Shown here one piece after another: positions 26,890 through 34,703 of a stretch of 64,000 nucleotides of DNA. Below the pieces are notes generated by a model, which worked only from the letters and a program-made list of their open reading frames with translations, was not told the DNA's origin and searched no databases. Both the position numbers and the translations under genes were made by a program. How positions within the stretch are numbered: position 1 is the stretch's first letter; the number at the start of each line of letters is the position of its first letter. The stretch is from Flammeovirga aprica JL-4 (GTDB taxonomy: Bacteria > Bacteroidota > Bacteroidia > Cytophagales > Flammeovirgaceae): contig NZ_JABANE010000027.1 of assembly GCF_012844305.1 (NCBI RefSeq), forward strand, positions 1 through 64,000, read 5' to 3'.

Positions 26890-27690
26890 ATGAGAGGATT
26901 ACAAGGTAAAAGAGCATTAGTCACTGGAGGAGCACAAGGAATAGGAAGGGCATGTGTAGAAGCATTTCTTTCTTATGGGTGTTCGGTGGTGATTTCAGAT
27001 ATAGATAATGAAACAGGTTTGGCCACAGTAGAAGAACTGAAGGCTAAAGGTGGTGACATTTATTTTATCCATGGAGATATGTTGGATGAGAAGTTTTGTG
27101 AAGAACAAGTTGCTTTTGCCATTGAAAAAATGGGCGGCATAGACTTTCTGATCAATAATGCCTTCTCGTTTATAGCTGCAGGTTTAGAGGCAACGAGAAA
27201 TGAATGGCAGCGCTCTTTGGAAGTAGGGCCAATTGGTTTTGCGAAGATGACGCAGGAAGTCAGTAAACTAATGGAACAGCAAGGTAAAGGTGCTATTGTC
27301 AATATTTCAAGTATTTCAGCACATATCGCTCAGCCCGGAAGATGGACTTATAATGCCGCTAAAGGTGCGGTGAATCAATTGACAAAATGTACCGCTTTGG
27401 ATCTTGCTCCGATGGGTATCCGTGTCAACTCAGTGAGTCCGGGTTGGATTTGGACTAGAGAAGTTTTAAAAGCTGCCGGATATGATCAAGAGAAATATGA
27501 ACCAATTTGGGGTAAATATCACATGATGAGAAGATGTGGTCAACCTGAAGAAGTGGCAAGTGCATGCATGTTTTTATGCAGTGATGAGGCAAGCTTTATC
27601 ACTGGAACAGATCTGCCAGTTGATGGCGGTTATTTAGGGTTAGGTGGTGAAGGAATAGGAGAAGACGCAGAGTATGCAGGCAGTAATTAA
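26890..27690 (+). CDS. SDR-family dehydrogenase, probable sugar (D-xylose) 1-dehydrogenase
   Basis: A 266-residue classical short-chain dehydrogenase. The Rossmann motif is TGGAQGIG (residues 12-19), the central NNA motif is NNAFSF, and the catalytic set is Ser in NISSIS with Tyr154 and Lys158 in YNAAKG. An Asp in ISDIDNE after beta-2 favours NAD+ over NADP+. In this operon it would oxidise xylose to xylonolactone, the first step of a Weimberg-type route; the lactonase frame overlaps its end by 17 bases. SDR sequence alone does not set the substrate, and a gluconate 5-dehydrogenase-like role remains possible. Confidence 0.85.
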   Translation: MRGLQGKRALVTGGAQGIGRACVEAFLSYGCSVVISDIDNETGLATVEELKAKGGDIYFIHGDMLDEKFCEEQVAFAIEKMGGIDFLINNAFSFIAAGLEATRNEWQRSLEVGPIGFAKMTQEVSKLMEQQGKGAIVNISSISAHIAQPGRWTYNAAKGAVNQLTKCTALDLAPMGIRVNSVSPGWIWTREVLKAAGYDQEKYEPIWGKYHMMRRCGQPEEVASACMFLCSDEASFITGTDLPVDGGYLGLGGEGIGEDAEYAGSN

Positions 27691-28564
27691 TAGAAAAATA
27701 GAGTCGTTGGAATGCCTTTGGGTAATTCCTGCCACACTTGGAGAAGGACCGCTTTGGGTAGAACATGAACAGGCAATTTATTGGCTGGACATTGTAGAAA
27801 AGAAAGTACACCGTTACTCTACTTTCAATCAATCTAAAAAGTCATGGCAACTGAGTTTTGAGTTGACAAGTTTAGCCTTCAGAGAAAATGGTGGTTTTAT
27901 CGGTACCGTTCGAGATGGTTTTGCTTTCATTGATTTTGAAAACGATGATTATAAAATGATTCAGTCGTTGGAGGAGCATCTACCGGAAAACAGATTTAAT
28001 GATGGAAAAGTAGATACTTACGGCAATTTCTGGGCAGGGTCAATGGATGAAAAAGAGAAGAAAGCATCAGGAAGTTTATACAGGTTAGGCCCAGATGGGA
28101 AAGTAGCACATTTAGACAGTGATTACATCATTACTAACGGCCCTGCATTTAGTCCTGACGGAAAGACACTCTATCATAATGATACCATTAAAAGGGTGAT
28201 TTATGCTTATGATATTGAGGATGAAAGCATTAAAAATAGAAGAGTTTTATACCAGCTCAACGATCCCGAAGGTTACCCTGATGGCCTCACTGTAGATGCT
28301 GATGGCAATCTATGGCAATGTTCTTTTGCGGGAGCAAGAATCACAAAATTATCACCACAAGGAGAGGTGCTGGAAGTGTATGAAATGCCAGTGCCTAATA
28401 TTACAAGCTGTACGTTTGGAGGAGAGCACCTTGATACTTTATACATCACAACAGCAAGGTACCTTATGACAGATGAAGACAAACAAGAATTTCCTCTAGC
28501 AGGAAGTCTATTCGCTTTTAAGCCTGGCGTAAAAGGGCTTCCAACATCATTAGTTCAATATTAA
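27674..28564 (+). CDS. SMP-30/gluconolaconase-family sugar lactonase, probable xylonolactonase
   Basis: A 296-residue six-bladed propeller of the SMP-30/regucalcin family. The metal-binding Glu lies in TLGEGPLWV near the N-terminus; ENRFNDGKVDTYGNFWAG carries the Asn/Asp ligands, and NGPAFSPDGKTLYHND and GYPDGLTVDADGNLW give the remaining ones. The enzyme opens sugar lactones to the acid and is cytoplasmic (no signal peptide). Its start codon is inside the end of the SDR gene, so the two are translationally coupled: dehydrogenase then lactonase, as in oxidative pentose routes. The precise lactone is inferred from context. Confidence 0.88.
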   Translation: MQAVINRKIESLECLWVIPATLGEGPLWVEHEQAIYWLDIVEKKVHRYSTFNQSKKSWQLSFELTSLAFRENGGFIGTVRDGFAFIDFENDDYKMIQSLEEHLPENRFNDGKVDTYGNFWAGSMDEKEKKASGSLYRLGPDGKVAHLDSDYIITNGPAFSPDGKTLYHNDTIKRVIYAYDIEDESIKNRRVLYQLNDPEGYPDGLTVDADGNLWQCSFAGARITKLSPQGEVLEVYEMPVPNITSCTFGGEHLDTLYITTARYLMTDEDKQEFPLAGSLFAFKPGVKGLPTSLVQY

Positions 28565-28580
28565 AAAAACAAACAATACA

Positions 28581-29753
28581 ATGAGTGATTTGAAACAATA
28601 CTTACCTGCAGATCAGTTTGAAGGTACATTAATAGGAAGAGTTTGGATGGTGGGCGTTGAAACGGGACCTGCTCCTGTTATCATCAAAGAAGAAGGAGTA
28701 TACAATTTGACAACATTGGCACCTACTACCTCTGATCTATTCAATCTCAATATTGATTTAAGTACAATAGATGTTTCTTTATTGGAGAAACTGGGAAATT
28801 ATGAGGAATTGATGGAGAATGCTCTTGAAGGGAGTGTGGACAAAACTCATTTTATTTCCCCTTTTGATATTCAAGCGATCAAGGCATGTGGTGTGACTTT
28901 CATGGTTTCAATGCTGGAAAGAGTGATTGAAGAAAGAGCAGGAGGTGATGCTTCAAAAGCAGATGCATTGAGAGGAATGATCAATGATAAAATTGGTGGA
29001 GATGTACGTGAAATCGTGCCAGGTTCTAAAGCTTCAGAAGATCTGAAAGAAGTATTGCAGGCAGAAGGAATGTGGTCACAATATATGGAAGTAGGGATTG
29101 GGCCTTATGCAGAGGTATTCACTAAAGCACAGCCAATGTCTTCTGTGGGTGTAGGTGCAGAAATTGGAATCTTGCCGATTTCAGAATGGAATAACCCTGA
29201 ACCGGAAATTGTATTGGCTGTAAATGGTAACGGAGAGGTGATCGGAGCCACATTGGGCAATGATGTAAACCTAAGAGATATAGAAGGAAGAAGTGCTTTA
29301 CTATTGGGTAAAGCCAAGGACAATAATGCATCATGTGCTATCGGTCCTTTTATCCGCATTTTTGATGATTCATTTTCTCTAGAAGATGTACGTAAGGCAG
29401 AAGTGAGAGTGTTAGTACAAGGAAAAGAAGACGGATTTATTCTGGATGATAAAAGTGATATGACGCAGATCAGTAGAGATGTGTTGGATTTGGTAGGACA
29501 GACTTTCAGTGACAATCACCAATACCCTGATGGCTTCGCACTTTTCACAGGGACATTGTTTGCTCCTACTAAAGACAGAGGAGACAAAGGCAATGGTTTC
29601 ACACACAAAGTAGGTGATGTAGTTTCTATTTCTTCCGCGAAGTTGGGGATGCTTACCAATACGGTAAATCATACGAACAAGGCACTAAGATGGACTTTTG
29701 GTATTTCAGAATTGATGAAAAACCTGACCAAAAGAGGAGTATTGACAACGTAA
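28581..29753 (+). CDS. xylX: FAH-family 2-keto-3-deoxy-xylonate dehydratase (XylX-like)
   Basis: A 390-residue enzyme of the fumarylacetoacetate hydrolase fold. It matches, from memory, Caulobacter XylX closely in several long blocks: AGVTFMVS-type followed by LERVIEERAGGDA, MWSQYMEVGIGP, SEWNNPEPEIVLAV, GNDVNLRDIEGRSALLL, KAKDNNASCAIGPF and HQYPDGFALFTGT. The metal is bound by the acidic residues of EPEIVL and the following Asp. XylX removes water from 2-keto-3-deoxy-D-xylonate to give alpha-ketoglutarate semialdehyde, which is the substrate of the dehydrogenase at the end of this operon. This gene is the strongest single argument for a Weimberg-type pathway. A BIME-like element interrupts the operon after it. 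Confidence 0.88.
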   Translation: MSDLKQYLPADQFEGTLIGRVWMVGVETGPAPVIIKEEGVYNLTTLAPTTSDLFNLNIDLSTIDVSLLEKLGNYEELMENALEGSVDKTHFISPFDIQAIKACGVTFMVSMLERVIEERAGGDASKADALRGMINDKIGGDVREIVPGSKASEDLKEVLQAEGMWSQYMEVGIGPYAEVFTKAQPMSSVGVGAEIGILPISEWNNPEPEIVLAVNGNGEVIGATLGNDVNLRDIEGRSALLLGKAKDNNASCAIGPFIRIFDDSFSLEDVRKAEVRVLVQGKEDGFILDDKSDMTQISRDVLDLVGQTFSDNHQYPDGFALFTGTLFAPTKDRGDKGNGFTHKVGDVVSISSAKLGMLTNTVNHTNKALRWTFGISELMKNLTKRGVLTT

Positions 29754-29778
29754 TGTGTTGAAATAAAATTAAGCAATA

Positions 29779-29925
29779 GTTCGTACACCATAGTTAAAAC
29801 TATGGGTAGGTGATAATCAAACCTAATCAAGACTGAAGTCTTGAAGGTTTAAAAACGAAGACATCACTTTAGTGTTGTCGTAGTCAGTATCCCCTGCCCA
29901 TGACTTCAGTCGTGGTGCATGCTTC
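29779..29925 (-). repeat. Four-hairpin BIME-like element, family E copy 2 (inverted)
   Basis: The same four palindromes as at 22544-22690 in reverse order and orientation: CCATAGTTAAAACTATGG (29788), TCAAGACTGAAGTCTTGA (29827), CACTTTAGTG (29865) and CCATGACTTCAGTCGTGG (29898). The last differs from copy 1 by one base that leaves a G-T pair. It lies inside the oxidative operon, and its end contributes an ATG that could be mistaken for the start of the next gene. Confidence 0.8.
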
Positions 29926-29939
29926 ACAAATATAAAACG

Positions 29940-30890
29940 ATGAAAGTAGTAATTTCAGACTGCAATTTTGCAGGAGCCTTTGAAGAAGAAAAAAAAGTAT
30001 GTGATAGAGCAGGATTTAATCTTGAAATCTATCAGCATAAAGAAGAAGATAAAATAATAGAAGTAGCAAAAGACGCAGATGCCCTTTTGGTACAGTACGG
30101 TATTTATTCAGATAGAATCCTTTCTCAATTAAACAACGCTAAAGTGATAGTGAGGTATGGAATAGGGGTGGATAATATTGATTTAGAAGCGGCAAAAAAA
30201 TATGGAATAGCAGTGTGTAATGTTCCAGATTATGGTATTGCAGAAGTTGCAGACCATGCAGCATCATTAGCCGTTTCACTAGGTAGACAACTTCCTTTTT
30301 GGCATGACTCTATTATAGGAAATCAATGGCCTGCCTCTACGCCTACCACACTGAAATCTTTTTCAGATATGAACTTTGTAGTATTGGGTGCAGGGCGTAT
30401 AGGAAGAGAAACGATAAAAAGAATGCAGGTTTTTGGCTTCAAATGTTATGCATATGACCCTTATGTATCACAGGCTGTTTTATCAGGTATGAATGTTCAG
30501 AAAGTGGAATTAGAAGAAGCAATTAAAATGGCTGATATTCTTTCTTTGCATTTACCTCACACACCTGAGACACATCATTTGATCAATCAGCAAAGGTTGT
30601 CAAAAATGAAACCTACTGCAACTTTGATTAATACCTCAAGAGGGGCATTGATTCATACAAAAGAGCTAGCAGAAGCATTGAATCAAGGAGAAATTGCCAA
30701 TGCAGGAATCGATGTTTTTGAGGCAGAACCAATGGAAGGAGATCATCCATTGAGAACTGCAAAAAATATTCTGATGACGCCTCATATTTCTTATTATAGC
30801 GAAGCAAGTGTAAGAAGATTGCAACGCTATGCTGCCGAAGAAGTGGAGCGTACATTAAATGGGGAAGCACTGCGATGCCAGGTGGTGTAG
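29940..30890 (+). CDS. D-isomer-specific 2-hydroxyacid dehydrogenase (phosphoglycerate dehydrogenase-like)
   Basis: A 316-residue NAD-dependent dehydrogenase. I start at MKVVISD because the ATG seven codons upstream (29919) lies in the end of a repeat. The nucleotide-binding loop is GAGRIGRE, and the catalytic triad is Arg in NTSRGALI, Glu in DVFEAEP and His in TPHISYYS. The family interconverts 2-keto and D-2-hydroxy acids; SerA-like, glyoxylate reductase and other members cannot be told apart from sequence alone. It stands where a pathway reader would expect xylonate dehydratase, but it is not related to that IlvD/EDD family. Its job here is unclear. The stop codon lies within a REP-like unit. 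Confidence 0.85.
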   Translation: MKVVISDCNFAGAFEEEKKVCDRAGFNLEIYQHKEEDKIIEVAKDADALLVQYGIYSDRILSQLNNAKVIVRYGIGVDNIDLEAAKKYGIAVCNVPDYGIAEVADHAASLAVSLGRQLPFWHDSIIGNQWPASTPTTLKSFSDMNFVVLGAGRIGRETIKRMQVFGFKCYAYDPYVSQAVLSGMNVQKVELEEAIKMADILSLHLPHTPETHHLINQQRLSKMKPTATLINTSRGALIHTKELAEALNQGEIANAGIDVFEAEPMEGDHPLRTAKNILMTPHISYYSEASVRRLQRYAAEEVERTLNGEALRCQVV

Positions 30891-30947
30891 GGGTCGACCT
30901 ACGTGTCGACCCGCCTCACGTAGGGGCTGACCTATATGTCAACCCGC
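30887..30947 (+). repeat. Two tandem REP-like hairpin units, family G
   Basis: Unit 1 contains GGGTCGAC-CTACGT-GTCGACCC; unit 2 (from 30919) is a diverged copy, GGGGCTGACCTATATGTCAACCC. Both begin GTAGGGG and end ACCCGC. Unit 1 overlaps the stop codon of the dehydrogenase gene. It may protect the upstream message or attenuate the downstream one. Confidence 0.65.
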
Positions 30948-30978
30948 AAAAAATATTCATATTTTAAAAAAAGAAGAA

Positions 30979-32595
30979 ATGACAAAAATGATTCAAAATC
31001 CCATCCTTAGAGGGTTCAATCCAGATCCAAGTATTCTAAGAAGAGGGGATGATTATTATATAGCAACATCAACGTTTGAGTGGTTTCCAGGATATCAAAT
31101 TCACCATTCCAAAGATTTGGTGAATTGGGAATTGATCACAAGGCCATTGGATAGAGCATCACAGTTAGACATGAGAGGTGTGCCTGATTCAGGTGGAGTT
31201 TGGGCGCCTTGTTTAAGCTACAATGAGCACAATGAAACGTACTATTTATTGTATACCAATGTTTTAAGTTTTGATGGTGCAACATGGAAAGATACGCCGA
31301 ACTATGTAGTGACAGCAAAAGATATCATGGGACCATGGTCTGAGCCAGTGTATTTGAATTCAAGTGGATTTGACTCATCATTTTTCCATGATGATGACGG
31401 TAAAATATGGTTAGTCAATATGATTATGGATCACCGTAAGCGTAAGTTTTTCGGTGGAATTGTATTGCAGGAGTATTCAGAAGAAGAGCAGAAATTAATA
31501 GGTGATATTCACTATATCTTCCCAGGTACAGAACTAGGAGGAACGGAAGGACCACATATTTTTAAGAAAAATGGCTATTATTATTTATTGACTGCTGAAG
31601 GGGGAACGGAATTCAACCACGCCATGACTTTAGCAAGATCAAAAAGCTTATTTGGGCCTTACGAAGTGCATCCTCAAAACCCAATCATTACCTGTAAAGA
31701 TACTCCTCAAAACTACTTACAAAGATCAGGTCATGGTCAGTTTGTAGAAACACAAAATGGAGAGTGGTACGGTGTGTTCTTAGTAGGAAGACCATTGACA
31801 GAAAGAGGCAGATGCATTACAGGTAGAGAATCAGCCATTGAAAAGTTTGAATGGAGAGAAGATGATTGGCTGTATAAAGTGGGAGATAATAATGTACCGA
31901 GAAAAGAAGTAGAAGCTCCTCAACTTCCAGAACACAAACCAAAGTCTAAGGTAGAGAAAATCACTTTTGCTCCAGATCAGCCATTGGATATCCACCTTCA
32001 TGCCTTAAGAGTACCTATGACGGAAGATTGGATTACTCAAAATGATAGAGAAGGCTATTTGAGATTGTACGGAAGAGAATCATTAAGCTCAGTATTCAGA
32101 CAATCATTAGTAGCGCACAGAGTTCAGGAACATCATGTAGTGGCGGAAACGTGTGTGGAATTTGATCCTGTATCATTCCAGCAAATGGCAGGATTGGTAG
32201 CGTATTATAATACATTCCATTATCACTACTTACATATAATGGGGAATGATGATGGCACCAAAAAAGAATTGTACATCATCACTTGTGATAAGTATGATCA
32301 GCAAGAACCAATTGAACCCATTGATGTTTCAGACGCAGAAAAAGTGTGGATGAAAATGGATTACAATGGAGCTCAATTACAGTTCTACTATGCCGTAAAA
32401 GAAGGAGAATGGCAGAAAGTAGGGCCTGTTTTGGATGGAAGTATTCTATCAGATGAGTATGTAAGAGATGAAAATGTACGCTACAGAGCAGCATTTACAG
32501 GAGCGTTTGTAGGTGTTTGCTGTCAAGATTTATCAGGTAGAAGACAGCACGCCGATTTTGAATATTTCAGCTATAAAGAATTAACTAATGATTAA
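30979..32595 (+). CDS. GH43 beta-xylosidase with C-terminal beta-sandwich domain
   Basis: A 538-residue cytoplasmic GH43 enzyme. The N-terminal propeller (about 1-320) starts with NPILRGFNPDPSILRRGDDYYIATSTFEWFPG cut short here to its key part FNPDPS; the base is Asp16, the pKa modulator Asp132 in FDSSFFHDD, and the acid Glu190 in GGTEGPHIF. Residues about 330-535 form the beta-sandwich (GH43 C2 / DUF1349 type) seen in classical XynB beta-xylosidases, which closes the active site to favour short oligomers. There is no signal peptide. Its stop overlaps the start of the aldehyde dehydrogenase gene by 8 bases (ATGATTAA), so xylose release and oxidation are made together. Confidence 0.93.
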   Translation: MTKMIQNPILRGFNPDPSILRRGDDYYIATSTFEWFPGYQIHHSKDLVNWELITRPLDRASQLDMRGVPDSGGVWAPCLSYNEHNETYYLLYTNVLSFDGATWKDTPNYVVTAKDIMGPWSEPVYLNSSGFDSSFFHDDDGKIWLVNMIMDHRKRKFFGGIVLQEYSEEEQKLIGDIHYIFPGTELGGTEGPHIFKKNGYYYLLTAEGGTEFNHAMTLARSKSLFGPYEVHPQNPIITCKDTPQNYLQRSGHGQFVETQNGEWYGVFLVGRPLTERGRCITGRESAIEKFEWREDDWLYKVGDNNVPRKEVEAPQLPEHKPKSKVEKITFAPDQPLDIHLHALRVPMTEDWITQNDREGYLRLYGRESLSSVFRQSLVAHRVQEHHVVAETCVEFDPVSFQQMAGLVAYYNTFHYHYLHIMGNDDGTKKELYIITCDKYDQQEPIEPIDVSDAEKVWMKMDYNGAQLQFYYAVKEGEWQKVGPVLDGSILSDEYVRDENVRYRAAFTGAFVGVCCQDLSGRRQHADFEYFSYKELTND

Positions 32596-34171
32596 AGAAA
32601 AAACTATTTCGGGAAGCTCTTATATAGGAGGTGTTTGGTTGAAACCTTCTGGAGAAAAATTCTCTTCTATTAACCCAGTGACCTCTGAATCAACGGGCAA
32701 CTTTTATACTTCGGAAGAGAAAGAAATTGAATTAGCAATGCTAAAGGCACAAGATGCCTTTGAAGAATATAGAAATCTAAGCGGAAAAGAAATCGCATTG
32801 TTTTTAAATGCAATTGCCGATGAAATTGAAGCTTTAGGAGATACACTTTTAGAAGTAGGACACAGAGAAAGTGGATTGGGAATTCCAAGATTAACGGGTG
32901 AAAGAGGAAGAACGTGCGGACAGATCAGAGCGTTTGCCAGTATCGCTGAAGCGGGGCAATGGACTCAGCCGAGTATTGATACAGCAATTCCTGACCGTCA
33001 GCCAGTACCTAAGCCAGATATCAGACGTATGATGCGTCCCATCGGGCCAGTGGTTGTTTTTGGAGCCTCCAACTTCCCATTTGCATTTGGTTCTTTAGGT
33101 GGAGATACAGCGTCAGCATTAGCGGCAGGAAACCCTGTAGTGGTAAAAGGACATCCATCTCACCCGGAAACTTCTGAACTATTTGCACAAGCTGTTGCAG
33201 TTGCCGCATTGAAAACCAATATGCCAAATGGTGTATTCTCATTGTTGCAAGGTGTAGGCAATGATCTTGGGGCAAAGCTTGTACAACATCCAGCAACTCA
33301 GGCGGTAGGTTTTACGGGTTCATTTAAAGGAGGAAAAGCTTTAATGGACATTGCTGCTTCTCGTCCTGATCCTATTCCAGTTTATGCAGAAATGGGAAGT
33401 ATCAATCCTGTTTTCATTGGCAAGAAAGCATTAGAAAATAAGAAGCAAGAATTGATTGCAGGGCTTTCAACTTCTGTTTGCTTAGGTGTTGGGCAGTTTT
33501 GTACCAACCCAGGTTTGATTGTGACATTGGCGGATGATGAACTGATCAAAGGACTTTCCTCTCAATTGAATGATAATAGTAGAGGGGTAATGCTGAATAA
33601 GGGAATTCTTTCTGCTTACTATCATGGATTAGTGAGATTGAAAAATAACCCTAATGTACAATGGATCAATGAGGTGGAATGGAACGAAAATGACAAAACA
33701 CCTCCTAATGCCTTATTCAAAACGACAGTAGATCATTTTGTCAATGACAAATCACTCCATGAAGAAATTTTTGGACCAGTGACTCTAGTGGTTGAAGTAG
33801 AATGTGAGAAAGATATGCTTCGTTTGGCAAAGCATCTTGAAGGGCAACTGACAGCCACTATACATTCCGACGGTGATGATGATTTGTCTTCTAAGCTGAT
33901 CAGCCTTTTGGAATTAAAAGTAGGCAGAATCATTTTCAACGGTTACCCAACAGGTGTTGATGTGAATCCTTCTATGCAACACGGAGGACCGTATCCAGCT
34001 TCATCTATTGGATGGGCAACAAGTGTAGGAGGAGAAGCGATTGTTCGTTTTGCAAGGTTTGTAGCCTATCAGAATATTCCAGATGCACTATTGCCAGACA
34101 CACTGAAAAACAACAATCCTTTACAACTCTATAGAAAGCTTAACGGTAAATATTCAGATAATGTAATTTAG
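32588..34171 (+). CDS. Alpha-ketoglutarate semialdehyde dehydrogenase (2,5-dioxovalerate dehydrogenase)
   Basis: A 527-residue aldehyde dehydrogenase of the KGSADH type that is longer than common ALDHs (about 480). Diagnostic blocks are MRPIGPVVVFGASNFPFAFG and GGDTASALAAGNPVVVKGHP. The catalytic Cys305 is in VGQFCTNPG and the general-base Glu268 in YAEMGSINP. It oxidises alpha-ketoglutarate semialdehyde to 2-oxoglutarate, the last step of the Weimberg route, feeding the TCA cycle. It is the last gene of the operon: it overlaps the GH43 gene and is followed by a terminator about 190 bases downstream. Confidence 0.9.
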   Translation: MIKEKTISGSSYIGGVWLKPSGEKFSSINPVTSESTGNFYTSEEKEIELAMLKAQDAFEEYRNLSGKEIALFLNAIADEIEALGDTLLEVGHRESGLGIPRLTGERGRTCGQIRAFASIAEAGQWTQPSIDTAIPDRQPVPKPDIRRMMRPIGPVVVFGASNFPFAFGSLGGDTASALAAGNPVVVKGHPSHPETSELFAQAVAVAALKTNMPNGVFSLLQGVGNDLGAKLVQHPATQAVGFTGSFKGGKALMDIAASRPDPIPVYAEMGSINPVFIGKKALENKKQELIAGLSTSVCLGVGQFCTNPGLIVTLADDELIKGLSSQLNDNSRGVMLNKGILSAYYHGLVRLKNNPNVQWINEVEWNENDKTPPNALFKTTVDHFVNDKSLHEEIFGPVTLVVEVECEKDMLRLAKHLEGQLTATIHSDGDDDLSSKLISLLELKVGRIIFNGYPTGVDVNPSMQHGGPYPASSIGWATSVGGEAIVRFARFVAYQNIPDALLPDTLKNNNPLQLYRKLNGKYSDNVI

Positions 34172-34364
34172 ATAAGTACAAATTCAAAATTATCTAATAC
34201 TAATTCTATTTATTGTTTTGCGATTACGTCCTTCAAAAAACTTTTAATAGAACCACTATTAATACGTTTTTTAGCGTTGTACTCACAAAAAATAAATTAG
34301 AATTGACTATGATTTATTTTTGACTTAGTACTTAATTCAGGTAGATTTGATAATTAGAAATGGA

Positions 34365-34395
34365 AAGACACAGCATTTTTGTTGTGTCTTTTTTT
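34365..34395 (+). terminator. Terminator of the oxidative xylose operon
   Basis: AAGACACA / TGTGTCTT stem with a 10-base loop, then a run of T residues. Confidence 0.75.
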
Positions 34396-34703
34396 GTTGA
34401 ATATACTCTTAAACCAAGCTCTTGAGAGTTATTGATACTTCTTGTAAAGTTCCCTTCCCTCCACCGACACGTGCCACTTTCTAAAAACACCCATTTATTA
34501 TCCATCGGAACGCATCACAAAACCGAATGTGCTAACATTGTAAAAACAGCTTGAAGTGACTTTCCGGAAAGAATAACAACAAGTACTTTGAGTACAAAAA
34601 ATTAACTGACTTGATTATTACTTAAAGTAGCAAACTGAATGTCAATAAGGGAATTAAGCACCCTGATGATAAAAAGGGCTCTACTTGGTAAATAACTAAA
34701 AGT
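34396..34703 (+). other. Upstream region of the amylase gene, with one short palindrome
   Basis: No gene is visible. CTTTCCGGAAAG at 34560-34571 is a perfect 12-bp palindrome 133 bases before the amylase start and could be an operator. No TAnnTTTG box was recognised. Confidence 0.3.

Noticed and set aside
29919..29939. Earlier ATG of the 2-hydroxyacid dehydrogenase
   Set aside because: It lies in the terminal hairpin flank of a family E repeat, and MKVVISD fits the family start better.
30887..30947. CRISPR-like array
   Set aside because: Only two diverged hairpin units with no spacers; no cas genes are nearby.
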